64,000 nucleotides of DNA from Hemibagrus wyckioides. Lineage: Eukaryota; Chordata; Actinopteri; Siluriformes; Bagridae. This document shows positions 44,838-58,200 of the stretch, one piece after another. Made by a program: the position numbers and the translations under genes. The stretch lies in contig NC_080732.1 of the NCBI RefSeq assembly GCF_019097595.1, positions 7,992,405-8,056,404 of the forward strand, written 5' to 3'. Every line of letters begins with the position of its first letter. Within the stretch, counting starts at the first letter, position 1. Under the pieces are notes generated by a model. It worked only from the letters and a program-made list of their open reading frames with translations, ran no database searches and was not told where the DNA came from.

Positions 44838-47800
44838 GCTTACTTACTTATTTCAAGATTCCACTGAAAGACACCAACACACTGGCTGTCTGAAAGCTAC
44901 AGCTACAATTCAATATAATTTAAATTTAATATGCAAGAATCAAAAAATAAAAATTAGGAATTGCACTGTGAAAAATATCTTGATCCTAGCCGCCTTTAGA
45001 ATACTGACTGACAGGCTTTTCCCACCCATTCAGTACTTTATATAAAAAGGCATAGATAAAGAGAACAATTAGAGATTATTAAAAACTTTGTCCTGGCTAA
45101 TTTTACATATAAAATAATATTTATTTATACTGATTGAAATACCATTGTGCTGGTAAAAAGAGTGAAATGCCACATGCGTATTCAGACCTCAGCCATAACA
45201 CAAGACTTATACATGCAGGGAACAATTGTGCACAATTCGGTACCTGGACATGAGCCCATTTTTTTGTGCAATACCAGCTTGAACGATTTTTCTACTGAAT
45301 AAATTCTGGCAGCTTTAAAGCTGTGACCTACTGTACACTCAGGTAATTTGCATCTGAACAGGGAACCTAGAAAATCGACTTCCGCAGCTGTGTAACCTGG
45401 CCCTGACTACGGCCTGAATCATTTTTGGACTCCAGTCACTGACTCTGATTATAGCCCACAGTGCCTATTAGAACTCTGGCACTTTTTCATGTGTAGCAAC
45501 ACTGTGTCACATGCAAAACTCAAACAGGTTGCTTGGTCTAGCAGTTGAACAATTTTTGAGTTTCAAATTCACTAGTATCATCACTTCACTTTTTATTGAT
45601 TAATGGAAAACGATGCAAATTCAGGTAATGTTGCACTGTCAGTAATGGCCCTTTTAATTACTATTTCAACGTGTTCTTTGAGATTTACACCAGAATTTGG
45701 GCCTCATTTTCCAAACTAGATATGAATGGATTTATGTGTAAATTGTTATTTCAAATTATTCATACAAATTCAATTCAATTCACTGTTATTTCTGTAGCAA
45801 CAGTGGACATTGTCACAAGCAATCATTGGTTTCAGTGGTTGAAAAGATTTTGCCCCAAATGTACTTTTTATCTGCCAATAATATCTTTGACATTTTAAGA
45901 AAATAAAAATATGGAAATGTTTTCAGACAAATATCATAATGAAGAAGCCAACCTGTAAGAGCGGTTGCTAAAACAGAGCTGGGTGGTGCATTTGGGTTCA
46001 GAACAATATTTGATCAGGTAGATGTAATAATAAGATAATGAAGACTCAGATCAAATAGAGATCCATAAAATAGTTTATGGTGTAAATATAATGATTTGTG
46101 ACATTTTAATCTCTGTTGGGATAATCTTACACAGAATTCTAAAGATAATGCTTTCAAATTGTAAAGGATTATGAGCAAGCACTTGGGGCATCTCAAAGAG
46201 CAGAAATACGTATGTTTTATATCACCATTTACTTTGACGATATAAACATTTGTGTGAAAAAACTAACCGTTTTTGTTTTTTGTTTTTTTTTGGAACTTGG
46301 GAAAACTTTGGAAAATCAGAAATACTGCAGAAAAAATCCACAGAAAACTACAAATTCTTAAAGCCCAGAGTATTTACTTTCAGTCATTAACTGTAAAGTG
46401 TGACCTAAATCATTCAATGCTGAAAATGGACACATCAAAACAGGAGGAAATTCCATTTTTTGGCCTTTGGGAAAAAGAGTTAATCCTTGCTACATGCACA
46501 TAAGTCTATTTTTGTCATTCATATATAAAATCATTAAACTCCAATGCTGTTTTCTGTTTCAGTGTTGTTTCTTTGTCAGCGATGTGTGACAAGAATCAGT
46601 CAAAGCCAGGAATCAATGTGAAGCTAAGTATTTATGTCAAACACACACTACATTCCCTTATACCTAACCCTATAGTGATATCTGTCTGAGTTTCTTTACT
46701 TATGTCCAAGAATCCTTAGAGATCTTTCTGTGCATTCACAATCGCTGGTCATTTTAAGAACAAGCAGTGACCTTTAACACTCAGGGGAAAAAAAGCAAAG
46801 CATAAAAAGCAAAACAAAAGAGACATGTGAGAGGTTGCCTTTGTGGATTTAAAAGTTCAGGACTTTAAAGGAAATGGAGAATTGCGCTTCTCAGAAACTC
46901 TGCTAATGACAAGTCGATGTTCTTCTTTCCTTCTACATCCTCTAAAAGGTCACTCACATCATCTGAGGTTCTAAGATTCACAAGTTCTCTAGATGCTCCC
47001 AACTGTCTATGGTACATCACTAGTAAAGGTCATTTTTGAACAAAGTGTTCAAATATTAACCAAGACAATAAGTAAAGGACATCTAAGGTTTTTAAACAAG
47101 AAACACAGAAACAATATATAATGTAACATATCACAGACTGATGTCTACTAACAAGAAAATGCTACAGGTATGTTCAGCAGACATGGCAAAGCCAATAAAC
47201 TTGAAATTCCCATTTCCCAAAGCTTCCTGTTCCAATCAAATACTCAAATAACTTGTACAAAAACCCGTACCCTCACAGAGATTTGATTTATATAATCAAA
47301 AATCTCTCCCTGAGTGACATTCAATAGATGCTAACTGATTGAAAACTCAGGGGTACGTGACATGAGCGTACCCAGGAAGTGGATTAGAGGCAGGAGATAA
47401 TTTTGTATACTGATGAATTTCCTTTTGAAACAGGATGTCATAAGGGAGTGTGTCTAAGGGCTTGACTGATTCCCACAACAGCCAATAGCATGATGTATAC
47501 CACATTTGCTGCTCAACAGACTCTAAAGTAAAACAGCTTAGGAATCATTACAGCTGTGTAAAGTTTCTCACTACCAGTCTGCCCAATGTGACTTTTTACC
47601 AGCTTGTTTGTGTTTCATTTGCAGGGGTGGAATATACTTGAATAACTTTACTTTCTTAGCACACATAAGTATTATTTTGGCTTATTTATATTTTCCAAGA
47701 GTATTATTAAAAGTGATTCTTGTACTCTTACTTATTAAATTTTCAAAAAAAAAACTTGTTGCATGTTAATCCTTACATTATATTTAGACATTTAAAGTAA

Positions 47801-48079
47801 TTATTATAGTAATCATTGTCTCATCCACCGAATGACTGTGTATATCATGCACATGTATTAGTTTAGCATCTAGTCATTTCATCTTAGCATCCAAACATGT
47901 TAGAAAAAAAAATTGTCATCTTTAGAGACCTCTGCTACACAGTGTAGTTACCACTCTAGTTATCTGTATGCATCTAAATATGTATAAGCCTTTCTGTGTT
48001 GAAAAATTCTGTGTTGATCTTGAGGATTAGCGGCCCTAGCCTCTACCGCAGTAAAATATTTCAATATTCTGGACTAAGA

Positions 48080-48400
48080 AAAGCTAGAAATTGAGGGCAC
48101 CTGAAAGGTGCATCAACAAAGCATTCACACTATCATTTGGAGATCAGATTCTGATGCCACAGCCATCCAGGAGGCCAAGGGAGCAAATTCAGCCACACTC
48201 TCAGGGAGGGAGAAATGCATACTCTCTCCCGTCAATCACGGCAACACTAGCCAATCATGGGCCATTGAAAAGATGTGCTCGGCTGCCTTCATGTGCTTCG
48301 GAGGAGGCTACCTGATTGGTAGCTGTCTTGTGATACACCAGAGATGCCTGATGGGTGGAAATTGGTTATGACTAAATTAGGGAGAAAATTGGTGTCTACC
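48080..48400. repeat. Probable interspersed repeat (SINE-like)
   Basis: It is much GC-richer than its surroundings. TGTGCTTCGGAGGAGGCTAC and AAATTAGGGAGAAAATTGG resemble motifs of an abundant fish repeat (CGGAGGAGGC... and AAATTGGGGAGAAAAT). Two overlapping frames (74 and 87 codons) have no likeness to proteins. Confidence 0.45.
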
Positions 48401-50919
48401 TTCTTCCCTAGAAAGTTTGCAGTTTGAAAAAGCTTGAGGTAAGTTTCACCAATTTTGCTAACTCTACCTATATTTAACTAACTTTGCTGGGTTTCTTGGT
48501 TAAAGATTAGATTAGCTCTAGATCAGATTCTAACAAACTAAAAATGGGTTATTTACATGATATTTTACTTTAGATTAGTTCATTAGCAAATGACAAAACA
48601 GTAGGTATATAATGAATGATGTGTTCAAGCAAATCAGTGTTGTTGCTTTAAAATGAATATCATCTTCTAACAGTTCCAGATAAGAAATAAGATTTACTTT
48701 TCACATGAAAATACACAGTTAACCAAATTTCATCATAAAAATGCACTTTAATTCTTGATTAACTTGATAAAACTTTTTTTTACTTTTACTCAAGTTGCTG
48801 TATACCTCCACTTTTTATTGAGTAAGCGTTTGACACATTCTCTTTATCTCTACTATCTCATTATCTCTACTCTTCTACTACATAAGTATTAATTCTTAGT
48901 ACTTTTTCCCACCTCCGGTTGTTTGGTACCATTCCTCTCCCTAGTGATCTATCTAACGCAGCTATTTGACACAAGGCAATAAAGTTAAAGTTAGAAATGA
49001 CACAAAGTTTTTGTTTTCACTAGAGAATGATACTCTGATTAGCAGAATAGCTAGCAGGGAATATAGGGTGTAGACACAAAAGCACTGCAGTAAGTGCCTC
49101 ATATTTAAGGGAAAATATGAATATGTTCCCTAGACAAAATTGGTCTCTTTATCCTAATTTTTTTCCACAGTTAAGAGTTAAAAAGTACCTCCGGCACTAA
49201 CTGCTTTCAAGTTAAGCTTTAATTCAGGTCATAATTTATGAGGCTGTCATCCATTATGTCAGCTGTGTGTGTCTTACTTTATTGAGAGCTTATCAGCTGC
49301 AGTTTTTCTCAGTTTGGATGATGCCTCATAACGTTTCTTCCTACCGAATCCACTGAGGGAAAAAAAACCCTTGTAAGATAACCAGTAATGGCTAGTGGGT
49401 ATATGTAGATTTCAGACAGCTTCACTGTAACACACTACTAAACATACGCCTCTCTGTCAAATGTCCGCTCTCTGAACACAACCATTTATTATAGACAAAT
49501 ACTCTCTCTCTCTCTTTCTCACACACACACACACAAGAAGATGAATATTATAATTCAGTGTATTTCTTTCAAACTAATCTGCATCCACTCTGTCTATAGT
49601 ATATGTGCAATTACCAGTAACCTTTTTCTGTACTGTACAAAAATAACAATTTGCTAAACTTATTTTCCTCAGACTCAGCAACAAATGAAGTCTAAACTCT
49701 GTTTAAATTATTGTCATAAATAAAATTGTAAATATATATGAAAATAAATCTAATTCTTCCCTGTGCTTTTTCATCCATTTACAGTAAAAATAATTTTGCT
49801 AATGCTTTTTTTTTTAAAGGTTTTGTGGTATCCTCTGTAATGCTACAGATGTGGAAGGCAGAGATTAGTTTGAAAAATAATATTACATACTTGATGAATA
49901 TATGAAATGTTCCTATTTATTTTTAGGAGGTTTTGTACAGGTGAAAGTACAAAGATTCTATGAAGGTAAATAAAAAAAAGGAGTGGCTTTCTTTCAAACG
50001 GATCAGCATAAATAACAAAATAAACTAATCATATAAATAAAATAATAAAATATAAATAAAATAAACATGAAAATAAACAGGTTCAAATTGGAATCTTGTA
50101 CACAAATGTGCTCACTAATGTGTGTATTAATTATACAGATTACAACCACAAGCACAACAACAACAAAATTGTTGTAATTTTGTTTTAGGTAATTTATAAT
50201 TTACCAATCTTGTAAATGTTTTATGTAAAATTTATTTCGAATTAAAGAGGAGACAAAAGGTAAAAGATCCAGAAAAAAAAGGGACAGTACACACTCTATA
50301 TTTCTCCAGCTGACAAAACTAAAGCACATTTACAGAGTGACACTTCCACTGAGGAAAATGGATGTTGAACTAAATGCTAATTCTGGTTTATCTGATCCAG
50401 TACAGCTGAGGTCATGATACTGGGAATTAAGCCATGTGCCACTTCTTGTAGCCTGAATTTGCATAAACAAGAGTCAATCATAGGATCAGAGGATGTCCAT
50501 AAACTGCCATCAATCATGGAGCAGGTTCCCACATGCTTAATGGAAATTGATTAGGAGATCTAACAGTGAGAGCAGCTGAGCTGAGACTTTTATTTCCTCC
50601 TCTTGCACCAGCCAATTTTGCATTCCTGTGTAGTTAAGCTAGATTTAAAGAGAGGAGAAAGTTTTATTTCTGGCAGCGTAAACTGTGGCAATGAGGCACC
50701 ACTGGAGAAAAGATCTCAGGAAAGCTGAGGACAGCTCCAAGCATTTGCTAATGCCTGTTATACAAAGAATTATAATATCTTGCTATTTATGTATGAATCA
50801 TGGAAACCTTATTTGCTCTAATTAGGTGATTAGGACTCACTTAATACCACTTAGACACCTATTGACTGAATTGTAATACTTATATCAGCAGAAAAGTATT
50901 AATAATTTTATTATATTAT

Positions 50920-50952
50920 CTCTCTCTCTCTCTCGCTCTCTCTCTCTCTCTG
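50920..50952. repeat. (TC)n microsatellite
   Basis: TC run with one CG interruption. Confidence 0.9.
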
Positions 50953-51327
50953 TTTCTGACTGAGATAAGAATTTATCTAATTATCTAATCTAACAGACAA
51001 TGTACTAAAAATCAACAACCATAAATTGGCTAATGAAAATACCTGTAGCGGTGGGAAAATGGACAGGTCTGGATGTGGACACAAGCAAAATATATTTGTA
51101 AATAAAAGAATAATACTGTAAAACTAATCAAAGATTTAAATTGTTATATGTATATGAATTTTTGCTGACAAAAAAAAAAACCCAACAGAATATGGTGCTG
51201 TTCAGAAATGATAACATAAAGCACCAGTGAAAAACAAAACACTTGAAACCGAGGTCTTAATCATAGCCATAGAATAACCATTAATCGTTAAGCATTAGAG
51301 GTAACTGTTGTCATCAATCGGTCATGT

Positions 51328-51340
51328 TAGTTAGTTAGTC

Positions 51341-51380
<40 letters not shown>
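51328..51380. repeat. (AGTT)n microsatellite
   Basis: About 13 TTAG units with one TCAG variant. Confidence 0.93.
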
Positions 51381-52585
51381 GCCTCTCCAGGACTTTACAA
51401 GCCAGGAATTTTCCATAGACCTTCTCAAGTGTTAGTTGAATAGACAAATGCCAACAACCTTAAAATATTGGTATATTGTTTGTAAATAGACTGGGTAATG
51501 ACAGTTACTTGACTATTTGTGGACAGGATATAAAAGTGTCTTAATATCAAATTAAAAAATTATTTTATTCCTCTCTAAGTCTAAATGAGTAACAGCTCTA
51601 ACAGAGATCTATTACTAATATGACAGCAGTCAACAACTTGTGTCACTTTGCCATTACAAGTCTTGATACAACCCAAATGCTAATTATTTAATAATGAGAA
51701 ACCTCATTTTATTGCGAGGATCATCTTATTGGTCATAGAAACTATTCAGATGTGAAATGTCAAATGTGGTGTAATGTGAAAGTTTTTTATGATTTAACAT
51801 ATCAGTAAACCATCACGGAAAATAATCTTTCATTAATCATACCTGATGCTAGGGTTAATCCTGCAAAATGTGAACAATTACATTACTTAATTACTGCAGG
51901 GTTATTGATCTCAATTTTCCAACAGCAAGCCTATCGGAACCCACTGAAGCCCATATGTGCGGCATCATTAAATCGTATTAAATGATCATTTGTCTGCTAT
52001 CTTTATTCAATCTCGCAGACATTAATGAAAATTAATTACATTACCTAGCTGGAAATGACTTAAGCCTAATTATCCTAAAGTGACACAGTCATAAATCATC
52101 TTAGATTTCTCATATCAGTGAAGTGCTAAATCTTTAACTTCTATATCTTTAAGGACAAATGAACTCTGAATCAGAACAGCTTCGACAAATTAATAGTAAT
52201 TGTCCTTCACTGGAACGTAACATTGCACACTGACTTAAAGTCATTATATTTATTCATGCTAGTTTGAGGTTTTATCTCCATCAAACCTAACAGATGTTTT
52301 CAAAGGCAAACTGAATGAGTACTATAAAAAGTCAACAATCATTTAAAAAATAAAGTTGCTCTAGTCTCTTCATGTTGTTTTTGCAGATTATTTTGAAAAG
52401 TTAATTAACTTTTACATTACAATATTTGATGCCGATGCCACAAAAATCCAAAAAACTTAAGTTACAATCTGCTTAGGTAATTATTGCACGGATTTTCTGT
52501 ATTCTGATTGGACAATTAGATCACCTGATACATCCAACAAATCAATCCTTGTCCAACCTGGTTCTCTGCGTTTCAAACCCATCAT

Positions 52586-53125
52586 TTAAAATCACTGACC
52601 ACTTTATTAGGAACACCTATGCATGTTAAGAGCTTTAGTTAGTGTTCTCATCAAACATAACATCTCTGCTGGAGAGCTGAAGCTTGGAAAAAAGCGATGT
52701 TTTTTGTATCTCAGATATTGGGCTTCTGTTGTTGTAACCGCAAGGTTTGACATTTCGTGCATTCTGAAATGCTTTTCTGCTCACCACAGCTGTAAAGAGT
52801 GGTTATTTGAGATACCACTCTGACCAGTCTCTTATCAAAAAGATATTTCTGATGTTATTTGTTTGTTTTTTTTTTACTGCATTTTCAAGAGTTACAAGAA
52901 TATGTAAGGATATTTTTTAATCAATTTCTGAAATACTTAAACCAGCCCAGTTTGCTCAAACAACCATGGAACTGTCAAAGACACTGTGATCACATTTCCC
53001 CCCATTATGATGTTTGATGTGAACATGATTTTATGCACTGCATTGCTGCTACATGACTGGTTCATTGGATACTTGCATGAATGTTCAGGGGTACAGGTGT
53101 TGCTATAAAAAGTGTCCAGTAAGTA
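52586..53125. mobile_element. Non-autonomous Tc1-like element with both termini
   Basis: The left end ACTGACCACTTTATTAGGAA is inverted at the right end as GGGTACAGGTGTTGCTATAA with AAAGTGTCCAGT. The interior keeps ATGCTTTTCTGCTCACCACA, CTGAAATACTTAAACCAGCC and ATGCACTGCATTGCTGCTAC, parts of the antisense 5' third of the same family. The transposase core is deleted, so this is a MITE-like derivative. Confidence 0.78.
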
Positions 53126-54587
53126 TACATAATGTTATTTCAGTGTAGAAATCAGATGGAAATGAAGCATTTAGCTATATGTGTTTATAGTTCTGAAGAA
53201 ATTTACATAAAATTAACTGAATAAAAAAATGCAAAAAATAAACTGAATAAAAAAATCCTGTAGAAGTAATCCTGTAGAAATATGAGACTATGCAGTAGCC
53301 ATAGCATGGCTTCAAGCAGTAATCTGCAGATGGACTGCTCTCTTTCCACCTTAGCTTCATAAATAAATAAGGTGATAAATATACAATAACAGTTTCAAGC
53401 CAATAGGTCGGCACCGTCATTATTCATATAGTCCCTTGAGGCACATAGGACTATAATCAAAATCTCTAGAGACTCAGATCTCCTCTAAGAGGATTCCAGT
53501 GGCTTTAGGTCTAATGTATAACACAGCTGCAAACACCCAGGTGCACAGGAGGTAGGAGAGTTTAATCAGAAATGTAATGAAGACTGATTCTCCAACATGG
53601 CTGTGCATGATCTGAAATTATTTTTGTCCTTATTTTCTGCCAAGTTGAGCCACAGGTGTGAAAGAGGGAGAAAAGTAAAAGTGGAAAATTTACTGCAAGA
53701 ATTTAGCCTTACATTCTTTGCTGAACAGGTGACTGCAATTAAATACAGCTAATCTGAATAATAAGCCCAAAGCAATTAACAGGAATAATGAGGCATGAAA
53801 ACACATTTCATGCAGTGATGAAACCAGTGGGATGATTAGGCACTGTGCTTGTGCTCTTGCTTCCGGTCTGGCAGCTGTACGGATTCACATTGTGGCTGGT
53901 GTTGAAAATAACCAGCGTTTTAAAATGCACTCTGTGCTTCCACACATAAAACAGCACATATATCATTCCTGAGCTAGCTCTGTTCCTTCTTTCATAACTT
54001 CGATGCCCATATTTTGCCATTAAAACTGCCGCCGGCATTAGCGTTTTCTTCTCTTCTAACTTATCCATGCTGCTCTGCGTATCACTCAGACAGGCACATT
54101 TCTCAGGTCTCAAGGTTCATGGGAAAACTTATTTTATACAACTTTTTTTGATTTTGGCTTCTGTTTGTTACAAAATACACCCACATTTTAACGTCACAGA
54201 ATTCTGTGCATTTTGTATAACTGCAAAGTTTATACACATTAAAAGCCCTGGGGAATGCAAACATTGAGACTATTGATTTTTACAACCGCACATCGAAATC
54301 ACTGCAAATGAAAATACGTAATGATACACAACATGTATCCTAATCATGCATTTAATTTTGATATCTTTATATTTAATTTACATTTGCAGTGACTTGCATG
54401 TGCTGTTGCATTGTTAAACAAATCAATTATCTTTTATACAAATGGCAAAAGTTGGCGTGTCTATATTTTGCATTCATTCTACAAATACGTAGAATTTTGT
54501 TATGATAAAAAAGAAACTGCATTATAATGATACAAGTTGTGTATCAGTATACTGTATGGTAATCAATCACTATAGTGTAACAAGATC

Positions 54588-54616
54588 GTATTATTATTAT
54601 TATTATTATTATTATT
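54588..54616. repeat. (ATT)n microsatellite
   Basis: About 10 ATT units. Confidence 0.92.
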
Positions 54617-55291
54617 GCCATTAATAAGCTATAAGTAACTGAAATAAAAATAAATGTCAAGGCATGTCAAAACATTTCCAGCATTCAAAAACTGCCCTAG
54701 ACCCCAAAGAGAAGCGTTGAGAGAAGAGCCTTGGGATTCAAACATGAACAGAGGTTTGAAGGCATGTCTGAGGGAATGTCTATGTTGTGAGGGAAAACAT
54801 AAGCACAAAATATCTCTGAAATATCTCTAAATGTAAGTGTTATAGACATAAATGATCAACTGAGTAGAAACATCCTTTCTCAAAGTCGTGCTAAATAAAT
54901 AAATAAACAAGCCAAACTTGGGTTTTTTTTGGGTTGAGAATAAAATAAAGTTTAACCCTAGGTTTTATCCTTGTTTCTTAACTGTGTTACTATGTTGTGA
55001 ACCAAATGTGCTGTTAAGGGCTTGAATGATACAACGGCATTTTATAGCTTTATTACGAAAATAAGAAATACGTGAACCCAATATGACTCTGAGAATACTC
55101 TTAGGAATTCCTTAATAACTGCTTGATTAGACAATTGCAATTAATTGTTGGCATATGAGCAATTTATAATATTCACTGTGGGGAGTGTTTCTTCTCGTAG
55201 CATTACTCAGTGGACCTGCACTTTGAGTTTGACCCTATTTATTAAACAAATTGTTCACTTTTGCTAAATCTTATTCTAATCACTATGACCA

Positions 55292-58200
55292 ATCACACAC
55301 TCACTCACTGACTCACACTCACTCACACACTCACTCACTCACTGACTCACACACTCACTCACACACTCACTCACTCACTCACTGACTCAGACACTCACTG
55401 ACTCACACACTCACTCACTGACTCACACACTCACTCACGCAGACACTCACTGACTCACACACTCACTCACACACTCACTCACTCACTCACTGACTCACAC
55501 ACTCACTGACTCACACACTCACTCACTGACTCACACACTCACTCACTGACTCACACACTCACTGACTCACACACTCACTCACTGACTCACACACTCACTC
55601 ACGCAGACACTCACTGACTCACACACTCACTCACTCACTCACTCACTGACTCACACACTCACTCACGCAGACACTCACTGACTCACACACTCACTCACAC
55701 ACTCACTCACTCACTCACTGACTCACACACTCACTGACTCACACACTCACTCACTGACTCACACACTCACTCACTGACTCACTCACTCACTCACTGACTC
55801 ACACACTCACTCACACACTCACTCACTCACTCACTGACTCAGACACTCACTGACTCACACACTCACTCACTGACTCACTCACTCACTCACTGACTCACAC
55901 ACTCACTCACACACTCACTCACTCACTGACTCAGACACTCACTGACTCACACACTCACTCACGCAGACACTCACTGACTCACACACTCACTCACACACTC
56001 ACTCACTCACTCACTGACTCACACACTCACTGACTCACACACTCACTCACTGACTCACACACTCACTCACTGACTCACACACTCACTGACTCACACACTC
56101 ACTAACTGACTCACACACTCACTGACTCACACACTCACTGACTCACACACTCACTCACACACTCACTCACTCACTCACTGACTCACACACTCACTGACTC
56201 ACACACTCACTCACTGACTCACACACTCACTCACTGACTCACACACTCACTGACTCACACACTCACTCACTCACACACTGACTCACACACTCACTCACTG
56301 ACTCACACACTCACTCACTCACTCACTCACTGACTCACTCACTCACTGACTCACACACTCACTCACACACTCACTCACTCACTCACTCACTGACTCACAC
56401 ACTCACTCACGCAGACACTCACTGACTCACACACTCACTCACACACTCACTCACTCACTCACTGACTCACACACTCACTGACTCACACACTCACTCACTG
56501 ACTCACACACTCACTCACTGACTCACACACTCACTGACTCACACACTCACTCACTGACTCACACACTCACTCACTCACACACTGACTCACACACTCACTC
56601 ACTGACTCACACACTCACTCACTCACACACACTGACTCACACACTCACTGACTCACTCACTGACTCACTCACTCACTCACTGACCCACACACTCACTCAC
56701 ACACTCACTCACTCACTCACACACTGACTCACACACTCACTGACTCACTCACTCACTCACTGACTCACACACTCACTCACACACTCACTCACTCACTCAC
56801 TCACACACTGACTCAGACACTCACTGACTCACACACTCACTCACTCACTCACTGACTCACACACTCACTCACTCACTCACTCACTGACTCACTCACTCAC
56901 TGACTCACTCACTCACTCACTCACTGACAGACACTCACTCACTCACTGAATTAAACACTCACTCACTCACTGAATTACACACTCACTCACTCACTGAATC
57001 ACTCACTCACTCACTGAATCACACACTCACTCACTCACTGAATTACACACTCACTCACTCACTGAATTACACACTCACTCACTCACTCACTCACTCAGAC
57101 ACTCACTCACTCACTCACTCACTCACTCACACACTGACTCACACACTCACTGACTCACTCACTGACTCACTCACTCACTCAGACACTCACTCACTCACTC
57201 ACTGAATTACACACTCACTCACTCACTGAATCACTCACTCACTCACTGAATCACACACTCACTCACTCACTGAATTACACACTCACTCACTCACTGAATT
57301 ACACACTCACTCACTCACTGAATTATACACTCACTCACTCACTCACTCAGACACTCACTCACTCATTCACTGAATCACACACTCACTCACTCACTCACTC
57401 ACTCACTCACTCACTCACTCAGACACTCACTCACTCATTCACTGAATCACACACTCACTCACTCACTGAATTACACACTCACTCACTCACTGAATCACAC
57501 ACTCACTCACTCAATGAATCACACACTCAAACACTCACTGAATTACACACTCACTCACTCACTCACTCACTCACTCACTCAGACACTCACTGAATCACAC
57601 ACTCACTCACTCACTGAATTACACACTCACTCACTCACTCACTGAATTACACACTCACTCACTCACTCACTCACTCAGACACTCACTCACTCATTCACTG
57701 AATCACACACTCACTCACTCACTGAATCACACACTCACTCACTCACTGAATCACACACTCACTCACTCACTGAATTACACACTCACTCACTCACTCACTC
57801 ACTCACTCACTCACTCAGACACTCACTCACTCATTCACTGAATCACACACTCACTCACTCACTGAATCACACACTCACTCACTCACTGAATTACACACTC
57901 ACTCACTCACTGAATTACACACTCACTCACTCACTGAATTACACACTCACTCACTCACTGAATCACACACTCACTCACTCACTGAATTACACACTCACTC
58001 ACTCACTGAATTACACACTCACTCACTCACTGAATCACACACTCACTCACTCACTCACTCACTCACTCAGACACTCACTCACTCATTCACTGAATCACAC
58101 ACTCACTCATTCACTGAATTACACACTCACTCACTCACTGAATTACACACTCACTCACTCACTGAATCACACACTCAAACACTCACTGAATTACACACTC

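Larger units (their letters stand above)
42985..55291 (-). other. cntnap2 intron, left part (12 kb)
   Basis: No CNTNAP2 exon was recognised, so an intron of at least 21 kb continues past the window. Contents: (TTTA)n at 44776-44837, a repeat at 48080-48400, TC and AGTT microsatellites near 51 kb, a MITE at 52586-53125, and (ATT)n at 54588-54616. 49-52.5 kb is AT-rich unique-looking sequence. Confidence 0.6.

Noticed and set aside
48091..48371. Two overlapping frames (74 and 87 codons) as a possible exon
   Set aside because: They lie in a GC-rich interspersed repeat, with no match to CNTNAP2 and on the opposite strand.
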